A stretch of 64,000 nt of DNA from Pseudolysinimonas_A sp049651805 (GTDB lineage: Bacteria > Actinomycetota > Actinomycetes > Actinomycetales > Microbacteriaceae), in the NCBI RefSeq assembly GCF_049651805.1, contig NZ_JBASCU010000030.1, forward strand, positions 29,755-93,754. Direction: 5' to 3'. A program made the translations under genes and the position numbers. Positions 25,842-34,390 of the stretch are shown piece after piece. A model generated the notes under the pieces. That model saw nothing but the letters and a program-made list of their open reading frames with translations. It was not told the origin of the DNA and ran no database searches. The first letter of the stretch is position 1. Every line of letters begins with the position of its first letter.

Positions 25842-26284
25842 TGGGCGCGGCCACCGTCATCCCAGCACCCAACACCCGCGCCCCCCGACGTCGCCGCGTC
25901 AACTGGGAGATGTGGGGCTGGCTGTACATGCGCTTCTCGGGCATCTTGCTCGTCGTGCTGATCTTCGGCCACCTGTTGGTGAACCTGTTCCTCGGCGACG
26001 GGGTGAAGGCGATCGACTTCGCGTTCGTCGCCGGCAAACTCGCCGACCCGTTCTGGGTGGTCTACGACCTGCTGCTGCTCTGGCTCGCCCTCATCCACGG
26101 CGCGAACGGCATGCGCACGATCATCAACGACTACGCGCACGGCCGCCTGCGCGTCGTGTTCCTCGTCGCCCTCGCGGGCGCCACGATCGTGCTCCTCGCG
26201 CTCGGCACCCTTGTTCTCACGACGTTCGACCCGTGCATCGGCGAACCGTCGGCCACCCTCGCTCCGCTCTGCGCGGCGCAGTAA
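25838..26284 (+). CDS. sdhD: Succinate dehydrogenase hydrophobic anchor subunit
   Basis: A 148-residue protein with three membrane helices. FSGILLVVLIFGHLLVNLFL holds a conserved His, and the second helix carries ALIHGANGMRTIINDY. It completes the membrane anchor with SdhC. The start overlaps the sdhC stop by four bases. Confidence 0.88.
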   Translation: MMGAATVIPAPNTRAPRRRRVNWEMWGWLYMRFSGILLVVLIFGHLLVNLFLGDGVKAIDFAFVAGKLADPFWVVYDLLLLWLALIHGANGMRTIINDYAHGRLRVVFLVALAGATIVLLALGTLVLTTFDPCIGEPSATLAPLCAAQ

Positions 26285-26303
26285 CCCCCGGAAGCGACAC
26301 AGC

Positions 26304-28100
26304 ATGGAATTCGAAGACGGGGATGTCATCGACGGCGTCCACTATCACCGCTACGACGTCGTGATCGTGGGAGCCGGCGGCGCCGGCATGCGCGCCGCGA
26401 TCGAGGCCGGGCCGAAGGCCCGCACGGCGGTGATCACGAAGCTCTACCCGACCCGGTCGCACACGGGGGCGGCGCAGGGCGGCATGGCTGCCGCGCTCGC
26501 CAACGTCGAGGAAGACAGCTGGGAGTGGCACACCTTCGACACCGTCAAGGGCGGCGACTACCTGGTCGACCAGGATGCGGCCGAAATCCTCGCGAAGGAG
26601 GCGATCGACGCCGTTCTCGACCTCGAGAACATGGGTCTGCCGTTCAACCGCACGCCCGAGGGCAAGATCGACCAGCGCCGCTTCGGCGGTCACACCCGTG
26701 ACCACGGCAAGGCGCCCGTGCGTCGGGCCTGCTACGCCGCCGACCGCACCGGCCACATGATCCTGCAGACGCTCTTCCAGAACTGCGTGAAGCTCGGCGT
26801 CGAGTTCTACAACGAGTACTACGCCCTGGATGTCGTGATGACCCAGGTCAAGGGCAAGGAGCAGCCCTCCGGTGTCGTCGCCTACGAGCTCTCGACCGGC
26901 GAGATCCACGTCTTCCAGGCCAAGGCGATCGTGTTCGCCACGGGCGGCTTCGGCAAGATCTACAAGACGACGTCGAACGCGCACACCCTCACCGGCGACG
27001 GCGTCGGCATCATCTGGCGCAAGGGCCTGCCGCTGGAAGACATGGAGTTCTTCCAGTTCCACCCGACCGGACTCGCCGGCCTCGGCATCCTGCTCACCGA
27101 GGGTGCCCGCGGTGAGGGGGCCATCCTGCGCAACGCGTCGGGCGAACGCTTCATGGAGCGCTACGCCCCGACCATCAAAGACCTCGCGCCGCGCGACATC
27201 GTGTCGCGCTGCATGGTGCAGGAGGTCGCGGAGGGCCGCGGCGCCGGCCCGCACAAGGACTACGTGCTGCTGGACTGCACCCACCTCGGCGCCGAGGTGC
27301 TCGAGACGAAGCTGCCCGACATCACGGAGTTCGCTCGCACCTACCTCGGGGTCGACCCGGTCGTCGAACCGGTGCCCGTGATGCCCACCGCGCACTACGC
27401 GATGGGCGGCATCCCGACCAACGTCAAGGCCGAGGTGCTGCGCGACAACGACACGATCGTTCCCGGGCTCTACGCCGCCGGTGAATGCGCCTGCGTGAGT
27501 GTGCACGGTTCCAACCGGCTCGGCACGAACTCGCTGCTCGACATCAACGTCTTCGGCAAGCGCGCCGGCAACAACGCCGTCGAGTACGCGAAGACGGTCG
27601 ACTTCACGCCGCTGCCGAAGGACCCGGCGGCGTTCGTGACGTCACTCGTGGCCCAGTTCAAGAACTCGACCGGCACCGAGCGCATCGCGCACCTGCGCAA
27701 AGAGCTGCAGGACGAGATGGACCGCAACGCCCAGGTGTTCCGCACCGACTCCTCGCTCGAGAAGGTCACCCACACGATCTACACGCTGCGCGAGCGGTAC
27801 AAGAACGTGTCCATCCAAGACAAGGGCAAACGCTTCAACACCGACCTGCTCGAGGCGATCGAACTCGGCTTCCTGCTCGACCTCGCCGAGGTCGTCGTCT
27901 ACAGCGCGCGCAACCGCAAGGAGAGTCGCGGCGGCCACATGCGCGACGACTACCCCGACCGCGACGACGCCACCTACATGAAGCACACGATGGCGTACCT
28001 CACGGGCGACCCGCACTCGCCTGATGCCGCCGACCACATCACGCTCGACTGGAAGCCGGTCGTGATCACCAACTACCAGCCCATGGAACGGAAGTACTGA
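26304..28100 (+). CDS. sdhA: Succinate dehydrogenase flavoprotein subunit
   Basis: A 598-residue flavoprotein. VVIVGAGGAGMRAAIEAG binds FAD and HTGAAQGG has the FAD-linked His at ~53. RFGGHTRDHGKAPVRRACYAADRTGH and HPTGLAGLGILLTEGARGEGAIL lie at the active site, and the C-terminal fumarate reductase domain ends with DDYPDRDD. It oxidises succinate to fumarate in the TCA cycle. The ATG at 26304 is taken because the FAD motif starts 20 residues later; a longer frame would run into sdhD. Confidence 0.93.
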   Translation: MEFEDGDVIDGVHYHRYDVVIVGAGGAGMRAAIEAGPKARTAVITKLYPTRSHTGAAQGGMAAALANVEEDSWEWHTFDTVKGGDYLVDQDAAEILAKEAIDAVLDLENMGLPFNRTPEGKIDQRRFGGHTRDHGKAPVRRACYAADRTGHMILQTLFQNCVKLGVEFYNEYYALDVVMTQVKGKEQPSGVVAYELSTGEIHVFQAKAIVFATGGFGKIYKTTSNAHTLTGDGVGIIWRKGLPLEDMEFFQFHPTGLAGLGILLTEGARGEGAILRNASGERFMERYAPTIKDLAPRDIVSRCMVQEVAEGRGAGPHKDYVLLDCTHLGAEVLETKLPDITEFARTYLGVDPVVEPVPVMPTAHYAMGGIPTNVKAEVLRDNDTIVPGLYAAGECACVSVHGSNRLGTNSLLDINVFGKRAGNNAVEYAKTVDFTPLPKDPAAFVTSLVAQFKNSTGTERIAHLRKELQDEMDRNAQVFRTDSSLEKVTHTIYTLRERYKNVSIQDKGKRFNTDLLEAIELGFLLDLAEVVVYSARNRKESRGGHMRDDYPDRDDATYMKHTMAYLTGDPHSPDAADHITLDWKPVVITNYQPMERKY

Positions 28101-28102
28101 GG

Positions 28103-28867
28103 ATGTCCGCGACCGCCGAAGCTGCCGTGCAGGCCTTTACCGTCACCCTCATCATCCGCCGCTTCGACCCTGAGGTCGACGAGGAGCCGCGCTGGGTCGA
28201 CTACGACGTGCAGATGTACCCGACCGACCGCGTGCTCGACGCGCTGCACCAGATCAAATGGGAGCAAGACGGGTCGCTGTCGTTCCGCCGCTCGTGCGCG
28301 CACGGCATCTGCGGCTCGGATGCCATGCGCATCAACGGCAGGAACCGGCTGGCCTGCAAGACCCTCATCAAGGATCTCGACATCAGCCAGCCGATCTACG
28401 TCGAGGCGATCAAGGGCCTGCCGCTCGAGAAGGACCTCATCGTCGACATGGAGCCGTTCTTCGAGTCGTATCGGCAGATCCAGCCGTTCCTGATCGCGAG
28501 CGACAAGCCCGACAAGGAGCGCATCCAGTCGGTCGCCCAGCGCGCGATCTTCGACGACACCACCAAGTGCATCCTGTGCGCCGCGTGCACCTCGTCGTGC
28601 CCGGTCTTCTGGACCGACGGCCAGTACTTCGGCCCCGCCGCGATCGTCAACGCGCACCGCTTCATCTTCGACAGCCGCGACGAGGGCTCGCAGGTACGCC
28701 TCGACATCCTCAACGACAAGGAGGGCGTCTGGCGCTGCCGCACGACCTTCAACTGCTCCGAGGCCTGCCCTCGCGGCATCGAGGTCACCAAGGCGATCGC
28801 CGAGGTCAAGCAGGCCGTGCTGCGCGGCAACCCCGGTCTGCCGAAGCTCGATTTGACCGTGGTCTAA
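28103..28867 (+). CDS. sdhB: Succinate dehydrogenase iron-sulfur subunit
   Basis: A 254-residue protein with all three cluster motifs: the [2Fe-2S] site in RRSCAHGICGSDAM plus a later Cys in NRLACKTL, then CILCAACTSSCPVFW and CRTTFNCSEACPRG for the [4Fe-4S] and [3Fe-4S] clusters. It passes electrons from FAD to the membrane quinone. The ATG is two bases after the sdhA stop. Confidence 0.93.
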   Translation: MSATAEAAVQAFTVTLIIRRFDPEVDEEPRWVDYDVQMYPTDRVLDALHQIKWEQDGSLSFRRSCAHGICGSDAMRINGRNRLACKTLIKDLDISQPIYVEAIKGLPLEKDLIVDMEPFFESYRQIQPFLIASDKPDKERIQSVAQRAIFDDTTKCILCAACTSSCPVFWTDGQYFGPAAIVNAHRFIFDSRDEGSQVRLDILNDKEGVWRCRTTFNCSEACPRGIEVTKAIAEVKQAVLRGNPGLPKLDLTVV

Positions 28868-28931
28868 CCCGCGGGCAACGGTCGGTAGCCGCGGAGCGAA
28901 GGGCGCTCGCGCGCGCCCGAAGCGGAGCCAC

Positions 28932-29009
28932 GTCGCGCCGCAGAAGCGGCGGCGCGACCAGCAAGCAGAGAAAGGCCCGACCCCGCGAAGGCTGGGATCT
29001 ACCGCGGGG
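28932..29009. terminator. Hairpin cluster between sdhB and the sigma factor gene
   Basis: GTCGCGCCGC/AGAA/GCGGCGGCGCGAC (28932-28958) and CCCCGCG...CGCGGGG (28981-29009) can both fold. A shorter GC hairpin lies just before them (~28906-28923). No T-run follows. The 269-bp gap between the convergent genes holds nothing else recognisable; a bidirectional termination role is inferred. Confidence 0.45.
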
Positions 29010-29136
29010 CCGGACCGAGTGCCCTCGATCGGACGACCGGGGGCGCGGGCCTTGCGGCCTCACTCGAAGAGACGGTCGGCGTCGAGGGCTATGACGCGAG
29101 TTTCGCGAGATTTGTTCCGGAATGCGGCAGCGCGCG

Positions 29137-30678
29137 TCAGCCGATCAGGTTCACGTCGACGGTGCCGCCGCCCGACGAGAGACCGAGCGGCTGGATGAGC
29201 GCGTCGATGAGACCGTCGAGCAGGCCGAGGATGCCGGCGAGCGGGTTGTCGCCGAGAACCAGGCCGCTCAGGTAGTCGCGGTCGACGGTCTGCACGAGGT
29301 CGATCGAGGAGAGGCCGCCCGGGAAGGCGGCGATGCTGACGGCGTACTGGCCGGCGTCGTTGACCTTCACGGTGGCGTAGACAGTTCCGGCCGCCTGTGC
29401 GGTGATCGTCGCTCCCGGAGTGCCCGTGCCGGTGAGGTGAAGTGAGATGTCGGCGTCGAGGATCGTGCCGTCGTCATCGGTGATCGTGTCGATGACCGAG
29501 TCGACCGTCTCCTCGAGCAGCCCGCCGACCGTCTCGGTCTCGCCGGCGAGAACGTCGTCGACGATGCCGCCGGGAACGGTCCCGTCACCGTCGGTTCCGG
29601 TACCGGTGTCGGTGCCGGCGGCTCCCGCGGCGGCTGATTCTTCTTGCTCGACCGCTGTCGGCGGAGGTGCGGCGCCCGTTGCCTCAACCGTCGGCGCGAC
29701 GCCGAGCGCGACGCTGCCGACGATGACGGCCGCCACGGCGAACCCACCGACGAGCGTCCCGGTGCCGGCGGCAGCGCCCATCGAGAGACCTCCCACGATC
29801 GGCGCGGCGAGCACTCCGCTTCCGGCGACCATGTCGAGGGCGACCGGAACGTCGGGGATCGGAAGCTCGGCGGCGGTGACGGGCGAGGACTGGCTGAGCG
29901 ACGCCAACAGCGTGCCGCCGGCGACTCCGCCGAGCAGCAGCGGCAGCATCACCATGGCGAGGTGCGAGCCGACTTCATCGACCTCTTCCGAGACGATGGT
30001 GCACTTGGCGCAGCCGAGGAGGTGCTTCGTGAGGCGCTCACGATCGCGGGTCGAGAGCCCATCCCTGGCGTGTTCGCCGAGGCGCGACATCGACCACTGG
30101 CACTCGCCCGACGCGGCGGCATCCGAGACGTGCGCCTGCAGCCACGCCTTCCGCAGCCCCTCGCGGGCACGGTACGAGAGCGCGGCGACACTGTTGGCGG
30201 TGATCCCCATGAGCGGGGCGACCTCATGGGGGTCCATGCCTTCGACCTCGGTGTACCAGAGCACGGTCTGCCAGCGCTCGGGCAGCGAACGGAAGGCGCG
30301 TGCCGTCAGGGTGCGGTCGAGCGCCCACGCCGCAGGATCGTCGGGGATCCGGTCGTCTTCGAAGTCTTCGATGAAATCCACCTGGACGTCACGCGAGGCG
30401 GCCCCCCAGGAGCTCGCTAGGTTTCGGATTGTCGTGTACAGGTAAGGGCGGAAGGCGCCGGTAGGTCCGCCGCCCGCCAGAACACGTTGATAGATCCGGG
30501 CGTACGCCTCGCTGACGAGATCATCCGCATCGATCGACGACGTGAACTGGCGGGCGACGCGGGCGGCAGAACGATAATGACGGCGCCACAGTTCGCCGAA
30601 CGCCCGCGTATCCCCCGATCGCGCGCGTTCGATAAGCTCCGCATCCGAAGTGGTTAGCTTCGTGTTCTGATCGCCCAT
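29137..30678 (-). CDS. ECF sigma factor fused to zinc-finger, membrane and exported C-terminal extension
   Basis: A 513-residue protein. Residues ~10-90 form sigma region 2 (FGELWRRHYRSAARVARQF..DADDLVSEAYARIYQ) and ~130-185 region 4 (LPERWQTVLWYTEVEGMDPHEVAPLMG...). A zinc-binding H-x3-C-x2-C (HLLGCAKC) near 225, as in anti-sigma factors, follows. Then come two hydrophobic segments (~255-275 and ~305-330), an acidic/Thr-Gly linker and a C-terminal beta-rich domain outside the membrane. Sigma and anti-sigma functions thus appear fused, suggesting a membrane-held sigma factor released by a signal. I recall related ECF groups with C-terminal extensions (for example ECF53), to be confirmed. The ATG at 30676-30678 follows a G-rich ribosome binding site. 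Confidence 0.78.
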   Translation of the reverse strand: MGDQNTKLTTSDAELIERARSGDTRAFGELWRRHYRSAARVARQFTSSIDADDLVSEAYARIYQRVLAGGGPTGAFRPYLYTTIRNLASSWGAASRDVQVDFIEDFEDDRIPDDPAAWALDRTLTARAFRSLPERWQTVLWYTEVEGMDPHEVAPLMGITANSVAALSYRAREGLRKAWLQAHVSDAAASGECQWSMSRLGEHARDGLSTRDRERLTKHLLGCAKCTIVSEEVDEVGSHLAMVMLPLLLGGVAGGTLLASLSQSSPVTAAELPIPDVPVALDMVAGSGVLAAPIVGGLSMGAAAGTGTLVGGFAVAAVIVGSVALGVAPTVEATGAAPPPTAVEQEESAAAGAAGTDTGTGTDGDGTVPGGIVDDVLAGETETVGGLLEETVDSVIDTITDDDGTILDADISLHLTGTGTPGATITAQAAGTVYATVKVNDAGQYAVSIAAFPGGLSSIDLVQTVDRDYLSGLVLGDNPLAGILGLLDGLIDALIQPLGLSSGGGTVDVNLIG

Positions 30679-30848
30679 CCCCCTGATCCATTCCCGGGCC
30701 TCTCGTTGTCCCCTATAGGAATCGAAGAGCGCCGGAAGTGTTGCCACTCCTGGCGTCCTTCATCAAGAGAGACAGCCCGTTCCGTCTACTATGACGCCGA
30801 TGTTCAGCCGCGCCTCACCCCCCAAGTGGGGGACACCGGCGTCGCGTT

Positions 30849-30854
30849 TAGGCT
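30849..30854 (+). promoter_or_regulatory. -10 box TAGGCT of the YihY gene (leaderless)
   Basis: TAGGCT ends seven bases before the ATG at 30862 and decides that start over one 52 codons upstream. Confidence 0.55.
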
Positions 30855-30861
30855 GAATCGT

Positions 30862-31872
30862 ATGGGTCTGAAGGATCGCCTCAACGCCGGAATCGCATGG
30901 GTGCAGCGCCAAAAGGCCGTGCGCGTGTTCGTGCGCTACGGGCTCGACCGCGGGCCGATTCTGGCGAGTGGGATGGCGTACCAGGCGCTGTTCGCGGTGT
31001 TCGCCGGGCTGTGGGTCGCCTTCTCGATCGCCGGGCTGATCGTGAGCGGCGACATCGGGCTGCGTCAGACGATCCTCGACTTCCTCGCCGACATCGTTCC
31101 GGGGCTCGTCGACGACGGCAGCGAAACCAAGGGCGCGATCGATCCCGACGTGTTCAAGCAGGGTTTCGTGTTCGGAATCTCGGGCATCGTCGCCCTGGTC
31201 GGCCTGCTGTTCACCGCCCTCGCGTGGCTCGACGCGGCGCGTGGGTCGGTGCGCGTCGTCTTCGGCCTGCCGCCCATCCCGCGCAACGTGGCGCTGCAGA
31301 AGGCCATCGACCTCGGACTGGGACTCGCCTTCGGGGTTCTGCTGCTGCTCGCCGCTGCGCTGTCGTTCGCGGGCGCTAGCGCTACCGAAGGCGTGCTGGC
31401 CTGGCTGGGAATCGACGAACGCTCGGTCATCGCGCTCATCCTGAGCCGAACCGTCACCCTCGTCGTCGCGGTGGTGGTCTACGCGGTCGCGCTGGCCGGG
31501 CTCTACCGGCTCCTCGCCGGGGTGAAGGTCCCGGCGCGCATTCTGCGGCACGGGGTCACGCTCGGGGCGATCGGTCTCGCCGGGCTCACCGTCGCGGGTG
31601 GTCTGCTGCTCGGCGGCGCCGATAACAACCCGATCATCGGATCCTTCGCCGTCGTCGCCGGGCTGCTCATCTACTACAACTTCGTCTCGCAGGTCATTCT
31701 CATCGCGGCGACCTGGATGGCGGTCGACGTCTCCGACGAGGGTCTCGTGATCGACCAGAAGGTCTTCGAGGCGCGGCTCGAGGAAGCGCGGAAGCTGGTC
31801 AAGGCGCATGAACCCCAACCCGAACCGAAGAAGACCGGATTCTGGAAACGCCTTCTCGGTGGTCGCCGGTAG
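30862..31872 (+). CDS. YihY/BrkB family inner-membrane protein
   Basis: A 336-residue protein with six predicted membrane helices. GPILASGMAYQALFAVFAGLWVAF is the typical first helix of the family and ILIAATWMAVDVS closes the last. The C-terminal ~45 residues are charged and cytoplasmic. The family was once called ribonuclease BN in error; its true role is unknown, possibly transport. The stop codon TAG overlaps the -10 box of the next gene. Confidence 0.82.
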   Translation: MGLKDRLNAGIAWVQRQKAVRVFVRYGLDRGPILASGMAYQALFAVFAGLWVAFSIAGLIVSGDIGLRQTILDFLADIVPGLVDDGSETKGAIDPDVFKQGFVFGISGIVALVGLLFTALAWLDAARGSVRVVFGLPPIPRNVALQKAIDLGLGLAFGVLLLLAAALSFAGASATEGVLAWLGIDERSVIALILSRTVTLVVAVVVYAVALAGLYRLLAGVKVPARILRHGVTLGAIGLAGLTVAGGLLLGGADNNPIIGSFAVVAGLLIYYNFVSQVILIAATWMAVDVSDEGLVIDQKVFEARLEEARKLVKAHEPQPEPKKTGFWKRLLGGRR

Positions 31873-31875
31873 TGT
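31870..31875 (+). promoter_or_regulatory. -10 box TAGTGT of xthA (leaderless)
   Basis: TAGTGT includes the stop codon of the YihY gene and ends seven bases before the GTG at 31883. Confidence 0.4.
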
Positions 31876-31882
31876 CCCTGGG

Positions 31883-32713
31883 GTGACTCGCCTCCGCATC
31901 GCCAGTGTCAACGTCAACGGGGTGCGCGCCGCCTTCCGCAAGGGCATGGGCGACTGGCTCGCCGGTCGGGATGTCGACATCCTCGCGATGCAAGAGGTGC
32001 GGGCCGAGACGTCCCATCTCGAAGAGCTGCTCGGTAGTGAGTGGGACATCCTGCACGACCCCGCGACCGCGAAGGGCCGCGCGGGAGTCGCGATCGCCTC
32101 TCGACGGGCGGCGTCGGTGCACCGCGTCACGTTCGGCCCCGACGACTTCGACTCCGCCGGCCGGTGGCTCGAGGCCGACTACGAGGTCGACGGAACCGTC
32201 GTCACCGTCGTGTCGTGCTACGTGCCGTCGGGGGCGGTGGGCACGCCGAAGCAGGAACAGAAGTGGATCTTCCTCGAGAGGATGCTGCATCACGTCGCCG
32301 CGGTGAAGACGCACAATCCGTTCGCGGTCGTGATGGGCGACTTCAACATCGGGCATCGCACCCTCGACATCCGCAACTGGAAAGGCAACGTCAAGAAATC
32401 GGGCTTCCTCCCGCGTGAGCGCGCCTACCTCGACCAGATCTTCGGCGCCGAAGATGATCCCGCCTACAACACGGGCGCCGGGCTCGGCTTCGTCGACGTC
32501 GGGCGGCGCTTCGCGGGGGAGATCGACGGCCCCTACACCTGGTGGTCGCAGATGGGCCGCGCGTTCGACAACGACTCCGGGTGGCGCATCGACTACCAGG
32601 CGGCGACCCTCGAGTTGGCCGCTAAAGTCGTGGAGGTGAAGGTCGATCGGGCGCACGCCTGGGATGAGCGATGGTCGGACCACGCTCCGCTCGTCGTCGA
32701 TTACCAGCTGTAG
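31883..32713 (+). CDS. xthA: Exodeoxyribonuclease III
   Basis: A 276-residue AP endonuclease/exonuclease III. LRIASVNVNGVRAA holds the first metal/Asn site and MQEVRAE the catalytic Glu. VVMGDFNIGH supplies the Asp/Asn pair, and WSDHAPLVVDY holds the catalytic Asp-His. It cuts at abasic sites in base excision repair. The GTG start is chosen because the fold begins within five residues and a -10 box is in place; the upstream ATG at 31808 lies inside the YihY gene. Confidence 0.9.
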   Translation: MTRLRIASVNVNGVRAAFRKGMGDWLAGRDVDILAMQEVRAETSHLEELLGSEWDILHDPATAKGRAGVAIASRRAASVHRVTFGPDDFDSAGRWLEADYEVDGTVVTVVSCYVPSGAVGTPKQEQKWIFLERMLHHVAAVKTHNPFAVVMGDFNIGHRTLDIRNWKGNVKKSGFLPRERAYLDQIFGAEDDPAYNTGAGLGFVDVGRRFAGEIDGPYTWWSQMGRAFDNDSGWRIDYQAATLELAAKVVEVKVDRAHAWDERWSDHAPLVVDYQL

Positions 32714-32725
32714 AACGGACCTCCC

Positions 32726-33730
32726 ATGACCAAGCCCCGCCTCTTCTCGGGGATGCAGCCTTCTGCGGACTCCCTCCACGTCGGCAACTACATCGGCGCA
32801 CTGTTGCAGTGGCGCGACCTGCAGGTCGACTACGACGCCGTCTACTGTGTTGTCGACCTGCACGCGATCACCGTGCCTCAGGACCCGGCGGCTTTGCGGG
32901 AAGCGACCCGGCGCACCGCGGCGCAGTACATCGCTGCGGGAATCGACCCGGCATCCTCGATTCTGTTCGTACAGTCGCACGTGCCCGCGCACGCCGAATT
33001 GGCCTGGGTGATGAACACCATCACCGGCATGGGCGAGGCGAGTCGCATGACCCAGTACAAAGACAAGGCGTCGAAGCAGGGGGCGGATGCCGCGAGTGTC
33101 GGCCTGTTCACCTACCCGATCCTGCAGGCGGCCGACATCCTGCTTTACGACGCCGAGATCGTGCCGGTCGGCGAAGACCAGCGGCAGCACATCGAGCTGA
33201 CCCGCGATCTCGGCCACCGGTTCAACACGCGGTTCGGAGAGACCTTCGTGCTGCCCCAGCCGCGCATTCAGTCGGCGACGGCGAAGATCCTCGACCTGCA
33301 GAACCCGGGCTCGAAGATGTCGAAGTCCGGCGAGTCGCCGCAGGGCATCCTCTGGCTGCTCGACGAGCCCTCCGTGAACGCGAAGAAGATCAAGTCGGCC
33401 GTGACCGACGCCGACCGCGACATCCGCTTCGAGGCCGAGCAGAAGCCGGGGGTGTCGAATCTGCTGCTGATCCTTTCGACACTCAGCGGACGGCCGATGG
33501 ATGCTCTCGTCGACTCGTTCGCCGGCCGCGGGTACGGCGACCTCAAGACCGAGACCGCGGATGCCGTGGTCGCCACGTTCGCCCCCGTGCGGGAGCGGGC
33601 GCTCGAGCTGCTCGCCGACCCGGCCGAACTCGACCGCCTGCTCGCGGGTAACGCCGAGCGGGCCGAGGCGATCGCATCCGCGACCCTCGCGAAGGTGTAC
33701 GACCGCATCGGGTTCCTGCCCCGGCGATGA
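32726..33730 (+). CDS. trpS: Tryptophanyl-tRNA synthetase
   Basis: A 334-residue class I synthetase with SGMQPSADSLHVGNYIGAL (HIGH-equivalent HVGN), the VGEDQRQHIELTRDL tryptophan/ATP region and KMSKS (~193-197). It charges tRNA-Trp. It starts 12 bases after xthA, with CCTCCC rather than a clear ribosome binding site in between. The stop overlaps the next gene (ATGA). Confidence 0.95.
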   Translation: MTKPRLFSGMQPSADSLHVGNYIGALLQWRDLQVDYDAVYCVVDLHAITVPQDPAALREATRRTAAQYIAAGIDPASSILFVQSHVPAHAELAWVMNTITGMGEASRMTQYKDKASKQGADAASVGLFTYPILQAADILLYDAEIVPVGEDQRQHIELTRDLGHRFNTRFGETFVLPQPRIQSATAKILDLQNPGSKMSKSGESPQGILWLLDEPSVNAKKIKSAVTDADRDIRFEAEQKPGVSNLLLILSTLSGRPMDALVDSFAGRGYGDLKTETADAVVATFAPVRERALELLADPAELDRLLAGNAERAEAIASATLAKVYDRIGFLPRR

Positions 33731-34275
33731 TCCCGGTGACGCTTCGCACCGGGCGGCTGGTGCTCGACCAGCCGACAGCGGCGGATGTCGACGCGATCAC
33801 CGAGTACTGCCAGGACCCATTGTTTGAGGCGTACCTCACGACGCCCTGGCCGTACGCGCGTGAGAACGCCGTGCAGTTCGTCGAGTCGTACGTGCCAGCC
33901 GGCTGGGCTGACGGCAGCGAGTACACCTGGGCGCTTCGGGTCGACGGGGTCTTCCTGGGTGTCATCGGCGCGCGCACGGGGCCCGGGGACGTCGGCTTCT
34001 GGCTCGGCGCGCCGTTCCGCCGCCGCGGGTACATGGCTGAAGCACTCGGCGCGGTCGCCGACTGGTGGTTCGCATCGCTCGGTCGCGACGCTCTGCGGTG
34101 GGAGTGTGTCGTCGGCAACACCGCATCCGCCGCCACGGCCCGGGCTGCGGGGTTCATGTTTGCCGGGGTCGCCCCCGCCGAAATGCCCTCCCGCGACGGA
34201 TCGCTGCCGCAGTCGTGGCACGGCATCCGGCGTGCGTCAGATGTCCACGCGCCGAAGCACGGCTGGCCCGTCTGA
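33727..34275 (+). CDS. GNAT family N-acetyltransferase (RimJ/RimL-like)
   Basis: A 182-residue acetyltransferase: an N-terminal LRTGRLVLDQPTAADVDAI, then the acetyl-CoA loop FWLGAPFRRRGYMAEALGAVADWWF and ECVVGNTASAATARAAGFMFAG. It uses acetyl-CoA to modify an N-terminal or small-molecule amine; the substrate is unknown. Translationally coupled to trpS by an ATGA overlap. Confidence 0.85.
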   Translation: MIPVTLRTGRLVLDQPTAADVDAITEYCQDPLFEAYLTTPWPYARENAVQFVESYVPAGWADGSEYTWALRVDGVFLGVIGARTGPGDVGFWLGAPFRRRGYMAEALGAVADWWFASLGRDALRWECVVGNTASAATARAAGFMFAGVAPAEMPSRDGSLPQSWHGIRRASDVHAPKHGWPV

Positions 34276-34307
34276 ACTCGGCCCACGGCGCTGCCCATTC
34301 CCGCTCC

Positions 34308-34390
34308 CAACATGCGCGGATCAGGACGCACGCGTCGCTGATGCCCGCAGCAGACGCAATGCCCGTCGTCTTCCTGATCCGCGCACGTTG
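34308..34390. repeat. Palindromic element, family 2, copy b (83 bp)
   Basis: Arms CAACATGCGCGGATCAGGA (34308-34326) and TCCTGATCCGCGCACGTTG (34372-34390) pair with one mismatch. The last ~23 codons and the TGA stop of the DUF559-type gene lie inside it. Confidence 0.88.

Noticed and set aside
28868..29136. tRNA or small RNA gene after sdhB
   Set aside because: Only GC hairpins are seen; no cloverleaf, no T-loop sequence and no promoter-like box could be identified.
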